Assembly: GCF_029265375.1 (NCBI RefSeq) | Contig: NZ_JAJUJJ010000020.1 | Coordinates: 1 to 51,662 of the forward strand | Direction of reading: 5' to 3' | Origin: Nesterenkonia sp. | GTDB taxonomy: Bacteria > Actinomycetota > Actinomycetes > Actinomycetales > Micrococcaceae | DNA length: 51,662 bases | Part shown: positions 17,529 to 26,826 of the stretch, piece after piece | Layout: each line of letters opens with the position of its first letter | Numbering within the stretch: the first letter of the stretch is position 1 | Program-made: the position numbers and the translations under genes | The notes under the pieces: generated by a model | Databases searched by the model: none | Told to the model about the DNA's origin: nothing | The model's input: only the letters and a program-made list of their open reading frames with translations

Positions 17529-20257
17529 TGGGCGCTCAGGCCCCGCGCCGGCTGCACCTTCGAGAGGCTGCGGGCGGGGAGCCAGGCCGCCGCCAGGGCG
17601 GCCAGCAGGGTCACTCCCCAGATCGCGGCCATCCGCGGCCAGGGGATGCTCAGCACCACTGCCCAGTCCTCACGGGCGATGAGTGTACTGATGCCTGCCC
17701 AGCCGAAGAGCACCCCCAACCCGGTGCCGAGGATGAGCGCAACACCGGCCAACAGAATCGCCTCAATGCTGATCATCGAGCCCACCGCACGCCGGGTCAT
17801 GCCCACCGCACGCAGCAGGGCGGCTTCCCTGCGACGTTCGAACACCGACAGCGAGAGGGTGTTGGAGACCCCTATGACGGCGACGAACACGCTGGCTCCC
17901 AGCAGGGCCAGCACGATCAGGAGCACCATGTCGATGATCTGGGAGTACTCGGACCGGGTCAGCCCGCCCTCGAAGACCATGCCGGACTCCGAACTCTCAC
18001 CCAGCGCTTCGAGCTGCGACTCCAACTGCATGACCTCAGAGCTGTCCAGTCCCTCGACAAGCCGGACGAGGGTGATGCTGCCCTCCCCATCCGCATCGAA
18101 CCAGGCCGGGGATTCTCGCAGCTGCGCGGCGTCGACGGCGATCATCGTCGCCGGCAAGGAGGACCAGCCTTCGGCCAGAGTGAAGGGCACCTCCGCTCCC
18201 TGGGGGAACTCGACGCCGAGGGTCCGGGCACCGTCGTCCTGCGGATCGGCGTACGGCTCCAGCTGGTCACCGATATAGGCCTGCGGGCCCGCGGAGCGAT
18301 CCGCAGGCGCGAAGGGCCACTCTCCGTGGAAGACTGCGCTGTGCTCAGCTCGGTTGAGGAAGACCAGCTGGGCGGTGGCGTCGTCCTCGCCGATCTCGAC
18401 CTCGACCGCGGGAGCGCTGAGGGCGGCTGACACCTCGCCGTGCTCACTGAGTTCCGCTGTGTGATCGCCGGAGACCACGCCGTCGACCGGGTAGGACTCG
18501 GCGAGCTCGCTGTAGAGCATCCGTTGGGCGGTGGCGGCTCCAACCGTCATGGTGACCACCAGGGTGACTCCGACCAGCAGTGCCGCGGAGGTCGCAGTGG
18601 TGCGGCCGGGCACCTGCCGGGCGTTCTGCCCGGCCAGCTTCGCCGGCACCCGGACGGGTCTCCATATGGAGGCCGCGCGGCCCAGCCCTGCGACCAGGGG
18701 CGGAATCACGGCCTTGGCCAGCACCAGCACTCCGAGGAAGCCTGCTACGCCGCCGGCCACTCCGATGACCGGCAGCGGAAGCCCGGTGAGCGGTTCCATA
18801 TTGACCGCTCCGTAGGCATCGGGCTCACGCGGTTCGATGAGCGCAGCGTAGAGCACTGTTGCCAGCCCCGCGGCCGCCAGCAGCGCGCCGACACTCAGTC
18901 GAAGCCGGGAGACGCCGCCCTCCGGTGCTGCCACGTCCGCCGGTCGCAGCGCAGCCATCGGGGAGACCCGGCCCGCCTTCAGCGCGGGCAGCAGCGCCGA
19001 GCCCGCGGTCATCAGCACACCGAGACCCAGGCCTATGCCGATCGCGGCCGGACCGGGAAGCACCGCCGGCACCGAATCCTCGTTGAACATATTGATGACT
19101 ACGATCAGCCCCTGGGCAATGCCCCAGCCCAGCAGAACGCCGACCGCCCCGCCCAGCAGCCCCAGGAGCGCCCCTTCGGCCAATGTGGCGCGGCGCAGCT
19201 GGGCCGCAGTGCCACCCACCGCGCGGATGAGCGCCATAGTGCGCAGCCGGGAGGCGACGATCACCTGGAAGGTATTGGCGATCACCAGTGCGGAGACGAA
19301 GACGGCGATCCCGCCGAACCCCAAGGCGACCCACTGCAGGATCTGGGCGTCGCCGGTGCGCTCCTGGACCCATTGGTCGATGATCTGCTGGTGGGTTGCG
19401 ATCTGCAGCCCGGCCATGCTCAGGATCCCGTGGGCGACCGTCTCCGGGGAGATGCCGTCCCCGGCCTCTGCCAGCATGGGCAGGGAACCGGCCGCGATGA
19501 GTTCGGTGACCAACGCAGCAATCTCTTCCTGAACGGCCTCCTGAGCGGCGGCGTCCCCATGTGTCGACTCACCGAGCCGAACCCTGATGTGGTCCGGATC
19601 TCCGGCCCCGAAACCGGCGTCCTCCAGGCCGGCCATGGCCTCGGGACTCAGCCATCCGGCGGGCCATCCGTCATCCTCGGTGACGCCCACCACTGTGAGC
19701 TCCTTCTCCCGGACCTGGGCCGGGTTGCCGACTTCCTCCTGGGGGCTGACGTCGGAGACGGCGGTCAGAGTGCTGCCGGGCCGCAGCCCCTCGTCCTCGG
19801 CGGCTGTGGCATTGACCAGCAGCTCGTCCTCGGCGGCGGGCAGGCGGCCAGCGCTGAGCTCCAGCGGCCGGGAGCTGCTCAGCGTCTGGACCTCGAACCC
19901 GGCCCAGTCGTTCGGCTCCTCTGTCTGGTACTCCAGGAAGTTCCAGCGCACCGCCTCGGCGCTGTCCACTGCGTCGAGGTCCCGGATCGCCTCGGCCAGC
20001 GGCTCGTCCCCGTGGGCCCCGGCAAGCATCTCACCCTCGTCGGTCTCCTCCCAGGAGCTCAGCGGGCCGGTCGGTATGATCAGGTCCGCTCCGGCCGCCT
20101 CGGCCTCGGCTTCTTCGGTGACGACCTGGGAGAAGGACTCCACCAGCATGAAGCCTGCCACGATGAACGCCACGGAGACGGTGATCGCCGCTCCCGCCGC
20201 CCACAGCCGCTTCCCGGAGGAGCGCAGATTGGCCCGCAGCACGCTTGCCCGCGGCAT
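17525..20257 (-). CDS. FtsX-type ABC transporter permease (large, two FtsX domains)
   Basis: A 910-residue permease of the FtsX/MacB/LolE superfamily, which moves lipids, peptides or antibiotics away from the membrane, or signals across it, rather than importing solutes. An N-terminal membrane helix is followed by an acidic extracellular domain, a first FtsX core ([21 protein letters not shown]), a second extracellular domain and a second FtsX core near the C-terminus ([21 protein letters not shown]). It overlaps the ATPase stop by one base (TGATG) and the damaged paralogue by 4 bases, so the three form one operon. Ligand unknown. Confidence 0.9.
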   Translation of the reverse strand: MPRASVLRANLRSSGKRLWAAGAAITVSVAFIVAGFMLVESFSQVVTEEAEAEAAGADLIIPTGPLSSWEETDEGEMLAGAHGDEPLAEAIRDLDAVDSAEAVRWNFLEYQTEEPNDWAGFEVQTLSSSRPLELSAGRLPAAEDELLVNATAAEDEGLRPGSTLTAVSDVSPQEEVGNPAQVREKELTVVGVTEDDGWPAGWLSPEAMAGLEDAGFGAGDPDHIRVRLGESTHGDAAAQEAVQEEIAALVTELIAAGSLPMLAEAGDGISPETVAHGILSMAGLQIATHQQIIDQWVQERTGDAQILQWVALGFGGIAVFVSALVIANTFQVIVASRLRTMALIRAVGGTAAQLRRATLAEGALLGLLGGAVGVLLGWGIAQGLIVVINMFNEDSVPAVLPGPAAIGIGLGLGVLMTAGSALLPALKAGRVSPMAALRPADVAAPEGGVSRLRLSVGALLAAAGLATVLYAALIEPREPDAYGAVNMEPLTGLPLPVIGVAGGVAGFLGVLVLAKAVIPPLVAGLGRAASIWRPVRVPAKLAGQNARQVPGRTTATSAALLVGVTLVVTMTVGAATAQRMLYSELAESYPVDGVVSGDHTAELSEHGEVSAALSAPAVEVEIGEDDATAQLVFLNRAEHSAVFHGEWPFAPADRSAGPQAYIGDQLEPYADPQDDGARTLGVEFPQGAEVPFTLAEGWSSLPATMIAVDAAQLRESPAWFDADGEGSITLVRLVEGLDSSEVMQLESQLEALGESSESGMVFEGGLTRSEYSQIIDMVLLIVLALLGASVFVAVIGVSNTLSLSVFERRREAALLRAVGMTRRAVGSMISIEAILLAGVALILGTGLGVLFGWAGISTLIAREDWAVVLSIPWPRMAAIWGVTLLAALAAAWLPARSLSKVQPARGLSAQ

Positions 20258-21006
20258 CAGCGGGCTCCGATCATTTTGGCGGCCAGCTGCTCGGCGGTGG
20301 GATGCTTGATGGTCTCCACCACGCGGCCGTCGGAGAGGATCACGGTGGCGTCGGCCTGGGCTGCGGCGTTGACGTCGTGGGTGACCATGATGACGGTCTG
20401 GGAGAACTCGTCCACCGCAGCCCGCAGCAGTCCCAGGACCTCCGCCCCGGTACGGGAGTCGAGGTTCCCGGTGGGCTCATCGGCGAAGATCACCGCGGGC
20501 TTGGACACCAGGGCGCGGGCGACGGCGACCCGCTGCTGCTGGCCGCCGGAGAGTTCGAAGGGCCGGTGGTGCAGCCGGTCGGCCAGACCCAGCCGGTCGA
20601 TCACCAGATCGTAGTAGTGCTTGTCCGGCTCCGGTCCGCCGAGTGCGCTGGGCAGCAGGATGTTCTCCTTGGCTGTCATCGCCGGCACCAGGTTGTAGGA
20701 CTGGAAGATGAATCCGATGTTCTCCCGTCGGATGAGGGTCAGCTGCTTCTCCTGCAATCCGCGCAGGCTGACCTCGGCTCCGTCTGCGGTGGTGAGGGTG
20801 ACTTCTCCGTCGTCTGCGGTGTCCAGTCCGGCCAGCACGTGCAGCAGGGTGGACTTTCCCGACCCGGAGGGCCCCATCACAGCGGTGAACTGCTCGGCAG
20901 GGAACTCGATGCTCAGCCGCCGCAGCGGGTGGACGATCGCCTCTCCGGTGCCGTAGGTCTTCGTCAGGGAATCTGCCCGGACGGCAGCGCGAGTCGTGGT
21001 GTTCAT
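20257..21006 (-). CDS. ABC transporter ATPase, MacB/LolD type
   Basis: A 249-residue ATPase for the FtsX-type permeases downstream. Walker [10 protein letters not shown] at about residue 47, Q-loop [10 protein letters not shown], signature LSGGQQQR, Walker [13 protein letters not shown] and switch VTHD are all intact. The pattern GNLDSRTG after Walker B is typical of LolD/MacB-type ATPases. It is the first gene of the three-gene operon. Its promoter lies in the 242-base gap behind the response-regulator gene, which also holds a 70-bp inverted-repeat element and a CAGGATGA motif shared with the other ABC promoter. Confidence 0.92.
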   Translation of the reverse strand: MNTTTRAAVRADSLTKTYGTGEAIVHPLRRLSIEFPAEQFTAVMGPSGSGKSTLLHVLAGLDTADDGEVTLTTADGAEVSLRGLQEKQLTLIRRENIGFIFQSYNLVPAMTAKENILLPSALGGPEPDKHYYDLVIDRLGLADRLHHRPFELSGGQQQRVAVARALVSKPAVIFADEPTGNLDSRTGAEVLGLLRAAVDEFSQTVIMVTHDVNAAAQADATVILSDGRVVETIKHPTAEQLAAKMIGAR

Positions 21007-21100
21007 GGGATCAGGCTATGGCCGACGGCGGAAGCGCACATCACCCTGTGCTCTGAAGCCGGACTCATCCTGGAGTATGAGACGCTGCTCTCCCCCCTCG

Positions 21101-21170
21101 GATGACTCTGCTGTTTGTGCGGTAATGGGCAAGTTTTCCGCGGTATTCCAGCAACAACAGCAGAGTCATC
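21101..21170. repeat. 70-bp inverted-repeat element, copy 1
   Basis: The 15-base arms GATGACTCTGCTGTT (21101-21115) and AACAGCAGAGTCATC (21156-21170) are perfectly inverted around a 40-base core. A second element with the same arms and exactly the same 70-bp length lies at 25462-25531. Its position is between the response-regulator stop and the ABC ATPase start. Confidence 0.8.
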
Positions 21171-21248
21171 GCGGAAGGGCCCCGGGGACGAGGGAGTTGG
21201 GGACGAGGCGTAGAACGGGCAGGGACGACGGGACGGGGAGGGACGACG

Positions 21249-21929
21249 TCAGTGGTCCACGATGCCGGCGTCGTAGGCGAAGACCACAGCCTGTACCCGG
21301 TCGCGGCAGCCCAGCTTGGCCAGCACCTGGCCCACATGTGTCTTGACCGTTGCCTCGGAGAGGTAGAGACGTGCGGCGATCTCGGTGTTGGAATCCCCGG
21401 TGGCCATCTCCTGCAGCATCTGCCGCTCGCGTTTGGTCAGCAGGTCGAGTTTGGCCCGCTGCTCCGGTGTCGGTGTCCGGCGCTGCTGCTCGCCCAGCAA
21501 GGCGGTGTCCAACAGCCGGCGGGTGGTGGTGGGTGCCACAACGGCGCCTCCGGTGACCACGGTGCGGATTGAGTCGAGCAGCACCTCGGGCTGGACGTCC
21601 TTCAGGAGGAACCCGGCCGCACCCGAGCGCAGAGCCTGCAGGGCGTATTCGTCGGTGTCGAAGGTGGTGAGCACGATGACCTTGGTGTCGGCCAGTGCAG
21701 CCTCCCCGGTGATCCTCGCAGTGGCCTGCAGCCCGTCGAGCTCCGGCATGCGGATGTCCATGAGGACCACGTCCGGGGCGTGTTCCCGGACGAGACGGAG
21801 GGCCTCGGCCCCGTCGCCAGCCTGGGCGACGACGCGCAGGTCTGCCTGTGAGTCGATGACCATCGCGAATCCGGCGCGCAGCAGCGCCTGGTCGTCGGCC
21901 AGCAGCACTGTGATGCACTGTTCACTCAT
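21249..21929 (-). CDS. LuxR/NarL-family response regulator
   Basis: A 226-residue two-component response regulator. The receiver domain (about 1-125) has the acidic pair DD at 12-13, phospho-acceptor Asp58 in VVLMDIRMP, Thr in VLTTFDTDEYA and Lys in FLLKDV. The C-terminal LuxR-type HTH (about 160-220) reads LTKRERQMLQEMATGDSN then EIAARLYLSEATVKTH. It overlaps the kinase gene by 4 bases, so the pair is coupled. Pairs of this kind beside FtsX-type ABC transporters often sense cell-envelope stress (LiaRS-like). Likely targets are the two adjacent ABC operons. Confidence 0.93.
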   Translation of the reverse strand: MSEQCITVLLADDQALLRAGFAMVIDSQADLRVVAQAGDGAEALRLVREHAPDVVLMDIRMPELDGLQATARITGEAALADTKVIVLTTFDTDEYALQALRSGAAGFLLKDVQPEVLLDSIRTVVTGGAVVAPTTTRRLLDTALLGEQQRRTPTPEQRAKLDLLTKRERQMLQEMATGDSNTEIAARLYLSEATVKTHVGQVLAKLGCRDRVQAVVFAYDAGIVDH

Positions 21930-23263
21930 ACCGGGGTCTCCTTGCCGGAGGTTCGCACCCGGTCCAGCGGGAACCGGGCTTCGACCACGAAACCGCTGGT
22001 CAGCGATTCATGGCGTTTGGGTCGCGCTAGCAGCGTACCCCCGTAGAGGCGGGCGCGCTCGGCCATTCCGCGCAGCCCGGACCCTGCGCCGTCGTTCTCT
22101 GCTGCTGCTCCCTGCCCGGTGTCACGGATCTCGGCGACGAGTTCACGGGTCGAGTAGTCGATGCCCAGCCAGACCGTCGCGGTGGCGCCGTCCCCGCCGT
22201 GCTTGAGCGTGTTGGTCAGCGCCTCCTGGATGATCCGGTAGACCGCCAGCGCCGCACCCTCGGTCAGCGGGGGAAGGTGGTCCTCGGCGATGTTCAGCTC
22301 GACCGGCAGGCCGGAGGCCCGCACATCCTGGGCGAGCTGGGGCAGATCCTCCACGCCGGGCGAAGGCCGGGTCTTCAGCTCTCCCTCCTCCCTCAGAACG
22401 CCGAGCATACGGCGCAGTTCGGTCAGGGCCTCGCGCCCGGTCTCACCGATGGACTCGAAGGCCCGGCCCGCGCGTGAGGGATCCTGGTCCATCACGTAGC
22501 GGCCGCCGTCCGCCTGGGCGATCATCGCGCTCATCGAGTGGCTGATCACGTCGTGCATCTCCCGGGCGATGCGCATGCGTTCGGCGTCGGCGGCGAGCCG
22601 GGCCTCCTGGTCGCGTTCGCGCTCCAGCAGCCGGTTCTTCTCCGCAATGGCCTCCCGCTCACGACGACGACGCCCGGCCAGATCGCCGAAGAGCCAGGCC
22701 ACGAGCACCACTGCGGCGCTGAATCCTATGCTGAGTGTGCTGATGAACAGCGCGGTGCCGGGCGAGTAATAGGACTGCGGGGCGCCCCAGTAGATCCATA
22801 CGGCAATCAGCTGGTGCACACCCACCAGCACGGCGCCGATGAGCGCGATCACCAGGTAGACCACCGAGACCCGTGTGCTGCCGTATTTGGCGCAGGCATA
22901 GACCGCCAGTGGCACGGCGAAGACCGAGACGCCCGGGCCGTAGAGGGAGAACACCTGGCAGAGCGCCCCGGCTGCGATGATCCCGGCGGCCAGCGCGGGC
23001 CGGCGTCGCCCGATAGCCAAGGGGAGGATGCACATCAGTTCGAAGAACAGCATCACCGGAGGGGAGAGCCGGACGCCGAAGAAGCCGGTGGTGGTTCCGC
23101 TGAGGACCCATATCATCAGTGCCATCAGCAGCAGCGGCAGCACCTTGAAGACGGTGTCGAACAACCAGCTGCGGTTCTCGAAGAACCGCACGATCTTCAC
23201 GTGCAGCGGCGCTGCGGCGCTCAGTTCCCGGTCCGGCATCCTTGGCTCGCTTCCCACCATCAT
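21926..23263 (-). CDS. sensor histidine kinase (HisKA_3/NarX-type)
   Basis: About 445 residues. The N-terminal half has about six membrane helices. It is followed by a short coiled coil (EREAIAEKNRLLERERDQEA), the HisKA_3 phospho-acceptor helix (REMHDVISHS, His about residue 236) and a HATPase domain with a GSGLRGMAERARLYGG segment. It lacks a large extracellular sensor, so it probably senses through the membrane, as intramembrane-sensing kinases do. I chose the ATG at 23263; MPDREL at 23239 is an alternative. Transcription is divergent from the ATPase at 23449. Confidence 0.9.
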   Translation of the reverse strand: MMVGSEPRMPDRELSAAAPLHVKIVRFFENRSWLFDTVFKVLPLLLMALMIWVLSGTTTGFFGVRLSPPVMLFFELMCILPLAIGRRRPALAAGIIAAGALCQVFSLYGPGVSVFAVPLAVYACAKYGSTRVSVVYLVIALIGAVLVGVHQLIAVWIYWGAPQSYYSPGTALFISTLSIGFSAAVVLVAWLFGDLAGRRRREREAIAEKNRLLERERDQEARLAADAERMRIAREMHDVISHSMSAMIAQADGGRYVMDQDPSRAGRAFESIGETGREALTELRRMLGVLREEGELKTRPSPGVEDLPQLAQDVRASGLPVELNIAEDHLPPLTEGAALAVYRIIQEALTNTLKHGGDGATATVWLGIDYSTRELVAEIRDTGQGAAAENDGAGSGLRGMAERARLYGGTLLARPKRHESLTSGFVVEARFPLDRVRTSGKETPV

Positions 23264-23367
23264 TGCTTGGCGCTGACCCGGGGCCGCCCCGACCTGGCCG
23301 GTGTCAGGGGCCCAGCTCACTTCCTGCCAGTGTAGAGAGCCCTCCTCCGGAAGGCCTCCGACCACAG

Positions 23368-23409
23368 GATGAGCTGCGCAGGCGGCCGGGACCGCAGTTC
23401 ATCCTGCGC
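23368..23409. promoter_or_regulatory. 42-bp inverted repeat between kinase and ABC operon
   Basis: CAGGATGAGCTGCG and CGCAGTTCATCCTG are inverted with one mismatch over 14-base arms and a 14-base spacer, about 40 bases before the ATPase start at 23449. The CAGGATGA core recurs on the minus strand in front of the ATPase at 21006 (about 21064-21071). Candidate site for the adjacent response regulator. Confidence 0.5.
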
Positions 23410-23448
23410 TCCGATGTGCTACCCGGCACAGGGCACGAGAGTGGAGGT

Positions 23449-24153
23449 ATGACACATCAACTGCTCACAGCCGACCGGCTGACCAAGACATTCGGCACCA
23501 CTCGAGCTCTGGATGACGTGAGCCTCACTGTGCATGCCGGGGAATCGGTGGCCATCATGGGGCCATCAGGCTCCGGAAAGACGACTCTGATGCATCTGCT
23601 CTCGGGGATCCTGAGCCCTGATTCCGGCCAGGTGCGGTTCCGCTCCGCGGGCGGGATCCTCACGGTCTCCGGGATGAGCCCGGAACAGCGCGCCCGGCTG
23701 CGGCGTGACCGCGTCGGCTTCGTCTTCCAAGAAGGACTCCTGCTGCCGGAGCTCACGGCCCGGGAGAACGTCGCCGTCGCGCTGATGCTCTCCGGCACAG
23801 GGCGGCGTGAGGCTGAACGGCAGGCCGGCCAGTGGCTGGCCTCCCTGGGTCTAGCCGGGATGGAGGACCGCCGGCCGGGTGAGCTCTCCGGGGGTCAGAA
23901 GCAGCGGGTGGCCATCGCCCGGGCCCAGGTGACACACCCCGAGGTGGTCTTCGCCGACGAGCCGACCGGGGCCCTGGACTCGAGAACCTCGGAGCAGGTG
24001 CTCGAGATGCTGCAGGGCTCCACGGTGGGCCGGGGCGCTCCGTTGGTGCTGGTGACCCATGACCCGCAGGTCGCTGCGCGCTGCTCACGGCTGGTGCGCC
24101 TGGAGGATGGGCGCATCGTCCATGATTCCGCAGACGCGGAGGTGGCACGATGA
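23449..24153 (+). CDS. ABC transporter ATPase, BceA/LolD type
   Basis: A 234-residue ATPase. Walker A GPSGSGKTT, Q-loop FQEGLLLPEL, signature LSGGQKQR, Walker B VVFADEPTGALD and VTHD are intact; the TGALDS sequence is typical of antimicrobial-peptide and lipoprotein type exporters. The start at 23449 matches where family homology begins; the GGAGG upstream is only one base away, so initiation may be unusual. It overlaps the permease gene by 4 bases. It sits divergent from the sensor kinase, a common layout for regulated detoxification transporters. Confidence 0.9.
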   Translation: MTHQLLTADRLTKTFGTTRALDDVSLTVHAGESVAIMGPSGSGKTTLMHLLSGILSPDSGQVRFRSAGGILTVSGMSPEQRARLRRDRVGFVFQEGLLLPELTARENVAVALMLSGTGRREAERQAGQWLASLGLAGMEDRRPGELSGGQKQRVAIARAQVTHPEVVFADEPTGALDSRTSEQVLEMLQGSTVGRGAPLVLVTHDPQVAARCSRLVRLEDGRIVHDSADAEVAR

Positions 24154-25466
24154 TCAGGCTGTTTCTGCACAGGATCTTCGCCGAGCCTGCGGTGTGGGCC
24201 CTGCCGGTGGCCGGGTTCGCCCTGACCAGCGGGATCGGGTTCATGGTCTTCGGCGGGGCGATGTACTTCTACACCGTGGAGCAGGAGTGGCTGCGGGAGA
24301 TCTATTGGGTCTATGCCACCGCTGCCCTGATTCTGCTGGTGATTCCGATGTTCGCACTGATGAGTTCGGCGGCCAGGCTGCTGGCCCGCAGGCGCGACGA
24401 GCGACTGGCCGGTCTGCGCCTGCTGGGGGCGGGAACCGCGCAACTGCGTCGTCTGGTGCTGGCCGAGTCGGGTCTGCTGGCCGCGGCCGGTATCGCAGGC
24501 GGAGCCGTGCTGTATGTGGTGCTGATGCCGCTTGTGGGCTTGCTGCCCTTCGCCGGGGCGCCGATGGGAGTCGGCGGCCTGTGGCTGGGCCCTGGCCTGC
24601 TGGGAGCGGCTTGCTCGACGCTGCTGCTGTTCGCGGTGGGCTCGGCGTTTCTCGGGCTGCGCCGGGTGGAGGTCACTCCTCTGGGCGTGCGCACCCGGCA
24701 GACTGCCCAGCACGTGAAGTGGGTACGCGCTGCCGTCGCGGTGGGCGGGGTGGTGACGATCCTGGCGGTCTATACGCTGGTGCCGAATACAGCGCTGCAG
24801 TCCGAGGCGCTCACCGCGGTGGTGGCCTTCGGCCTGCTGAGCATCCCGCTGCTGGCGGTGCAGCTGATCGGGCCGTGGGTGCTGAAGGTCATCACCGGGT
24901 GGCAGCTGAAGCGTGCCAGGACTCCCGAGAGGCTGATCGCCGCTCGCAACGTGCTGGAGTCCCCGCAGCAGATGTGGCGGCAGGTCGGCGGGATCGCGGT
25001 CGCCGCCTTCATCGGGGTGATCGCCGGCTGCGGCGTCGGGCTGATCAGCCTGGCCGAGTTCGAGCAGGGGACGGAGGACGCCATGATTTTCGGGGACATT
25101 TCTCGCGGGGTGTGGCTGACCCTGTTCGTCGCCTTCCTGATGACAGCCTGCTCAGTGGGCCTGAACCAGACCGCACAGATCCTCGACCGACGTGAGCTGT
25201 ACTTCGGGCTGTCTCGTATGGGGGTCTCGCTGGATCAGCTGAACCGGATCAGGCGGCTGTCGGTGATGCGCTCGCTGACGGCGGTGCTCACTGTTGCGGT
25301 GGCGGCGGCCTGCGTGGTCGCGATGCCTGTTGTCGGCTGGGTGATCCTGACCTCGCCGGCCACCGTGGCGACTCTCGCCGGTGTATTGGCACTGGGGGTG
25401 GTTCTCGTCCAGCTGGGCATGCTGGTGACCCGGCCGACGATGCGGAGCATGACGCTGGGCGGATGA
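24150..25466 (+). CDS. FtsX-type ABC transporter permease (compact)
   Basis: A 438-residue permease with about eight to ten membrane helices and two FtsX-like halves. It lacks the large extracellular domains of the permeases at 14754-20257. The motif RLAGLRLLGAGTAQLRRL in the first half and its weaker counterpart YFGLSRMGVSLDQLNRIRRL in the second are coupling-helix regions that contact the ATPase. Its stop codon lies within the left arm of the second 70-bp inverted-repeat element. Substrate unknown; context suggests an envelope-active compound. Confidence 0.88.
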   Translation: MIRLFLHRIFAEPAVWALPVAGFALTSGIGFMVFGGAMYFYTVEQEWLREIYWVYATAALILLVIPMFALMSSAARLLARRRDERLAGLRLLGAGTAQLRRLVLAESGLLAAAGIAGGAVLYVVLMPLVGLLPFAGAPMGVGGLWLGPGLLGAACSTLLLFAVGSAFLGLRRVEVTPLGVRTRQTAQHVKWVRAAVAVGGVVTILAVYTLVPNTALQSEALTAVVAFGLLSIPLLAVQLIGPWVLKVITGWQLKRARTPERLIAARNVLESPQQMWRQVGGIAVAAFIGVIAGCGVGLISLAEFEQGTEDAMIFGDISRGVWLTLFVAFLMTACSVGLNQTAQILDRRELYFGLSRMGVSLDQLNRIRRLSVMRSLTAVLTVAVAAACVVAMPVVGWVILTSPATVATLAGVLALGVVLVQLGMLVTRPTMRSMTLGG

Positions 25467-25531
25467 CTCTGCTGTTGTGGCTGTTATCCCGTGATTTTCT
25501 GCCGCTTTCCGACCACAACGGCAGAGTCATC
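25462..25531. repeat. 70-bp inverted-repeat element, copy 2
   Basis: Arms GATGACTCTGCTGTTGTGG (25462-25480) and CCACAACGGCAGAGTCATC (25513-25531) are inverted with one mismatch. Same length and same arms as the element at 21101-21170; the 40-base cores match at about 22 positions in the same orientation. It supplies the TGA of the permease gene and ends just before the PLDc_N gene. Confidence 0.8.
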
Positions 25532-25814
25532 GATGGGGGGAGGGGCGGGCAGGGGGGTTGCGCCGGTAGCGCACTGTCTGGGCGACGAAATATGCGACCG
25601 CCCCGAGAATCGGCACCAGGACGATGATCAGCACCCAGAGCAGGTTCCACGGGCGCTCGTGCCGGGTCTGGACGTACACCATGAACGCCGCCACCAGCAG
25701 GGCCCCGTAGACGAGGAGACCGAAACGCAGCCACCATGGCACCGCCACCGATCCGGGCGGTGTCTGCTCGGCCAGCAGGGTCAGGGCCGTGAGAAGGACC
25801 TCGGCGCCGATCAT
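25527..25814 (-). CDS. PLDc_N domain small membrane protein
   Basis: A 95-residue protein with about three hydrophobic helices and the signature RHERPWNLLWVLIIVLVPILGAVAYF, characteristic of the PLDc_N domain found alone or at the N-terminus of cardiolipin synthases. No phospholipase D catalytic motif follows, so it is a stand-alone membrane domain. The function of such proteins is not established. Its 3' end overlaps the edge of the 70-bp element. It is convergent with the ABC permease. Confidence 0.8.
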   Translation of the reverse strand: MIGAEVLLTALTLLAEQTPPGSVAVPWWLRFGLLVYGALLVAAFMVYVQTRHERPWNLLWVLIIVLVPILGAVAYFVAQTVRYRRNPPARPSPHR

Positions 25815-25899
25815 GCCGACACGCTAGCGCGTCGGCCTTGCCGGGGGCTTGGACCGAGGTGGGTGTTCGGTGGGTGGCCGCTCAGTGCCTCTGTGCCGG

Positions 25900-26826
25900 T
25901 CAGCCGTTCTGGGGCCAGACGGAGCGTTCGCGCATCACCTGTGCCAGGGCTTCGGCGTCGTCGGTCATGAGGCCATCGACGCCGAGGTCGAGCAGCTGGT
26001 GCATCTGGGCGGGCTCGTCGACCACCCATACGTGGACCTGGAGTCCGGCACGATGGCACCGCTCGATGAACTGCGGAGTGACCACCCGGATGCGCCCCCG
26101 CTGGATCGGGACCTGGACGCAGTCGATGCGGGCCACCCGGCCGCTGAGCCGGCGCATGAATCCCAATGGGCCGAGCAGCACGATCAGCGCGGTGGAGACC
26201 CAGCCGCCGGAGGTGGCGACACTATTGCCGAGCAGCTTGCGGACTCGGTGGCGGCGCGCATCGTTGAAGCTGGCGGCCAACACCCGGTGGTGGGCTCCGA
26301 ACTCCTCGACGATGCGGGCGAACGGCTCGACTGACGCGGCGTCTTTGAGGTCGACGTTGAAGTGGATGTCCGGGAAGGCCTCCAGTGCTTCTGCGAAGCG
26401 CACCAGGGGCTCACCGGGCCCCTGCGTCCCCTCCTGCTTCACCGAATGTGCGGCGTAGCGGGAGTCGGTGAGCTCCCCGGCGGTTGTACGCCGGGCAGCC
26501 TGCTTGGCGGCGGCACCGATGACTCGCAGCTCGGCGAGTTCGGCCCAGGTCTTATCGCTGAGCGGGCCGCTGCCATCGGTGACGCGGTCCAGCGTCTCAT
26601 CGTGGAAGATCACCAGCTGGCCGTCGGCGCTGGTGCGGACGTCAATCTCCAGATACCGGTAGCCCAGCTGCACCGCATGCCGGAACGCGGCCATGGTGTT
26701 CTCCCGCTCCGGGTCCGCCCCGCGGTGGGCGAATGCCAGCGGCGCATGGTGCAGCCGGCCGGGCTGGGAGTTCAGCAGGTACGGAACGTCGCGGTAGGGA
26801 TGCTCCCGGTAGGGTCGGCGGGTCAT
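25900..26826 (-). CDS. glycerophosphodiester phosphodiesterase
   Basis: A 308-residue GDPD-family enzyme (TIM barrel) that hydrolyses glycerophosphodiesters to glycerol-3-phosphate and an alcohol. The catalytic signatures FAHRGADPERENTMAAF, LEIDVRTSADGQLVIFHDETLDR and FNVDLKD are present with the expected His, Glu, Asp and Lys. There is no signal peptide, so it acts in the cytoplasm. The ATG at 26826 overlaps the HAD gene stop (ATGA). With the Ugp-like importer at 44162-47575 it could release phosphate from imported glycerophosphodiesters. Confidence 0.92.
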   Translation of the reverse strand: MTRRPYREHPYRDVPYLLNSQPGRLHHAPLAFAHRGADPERENTMAAFRHAVQLGYRYLEIDVRTSADGQLVIFHDETLDRVTDGSGPLSDKTWAELAELRVIGAAAKQAARRTTAGELTDSRYAAHSVKQEGTQGPGEPLVRFAEALEAFPDIHFNVDLKDAASVEPFARIVEEFGAHHRVLAASFNDARRHRVRKLLGNSVATSGGWVSTALIVLLGPLGFMRRLSGRVARIDCVQVPIQRGRIRVVTPQFIERCHRAGLQVHVWVVDEPAQMHQLLDLGVDGLMTDDAEALAQVMRERSVWPQNG

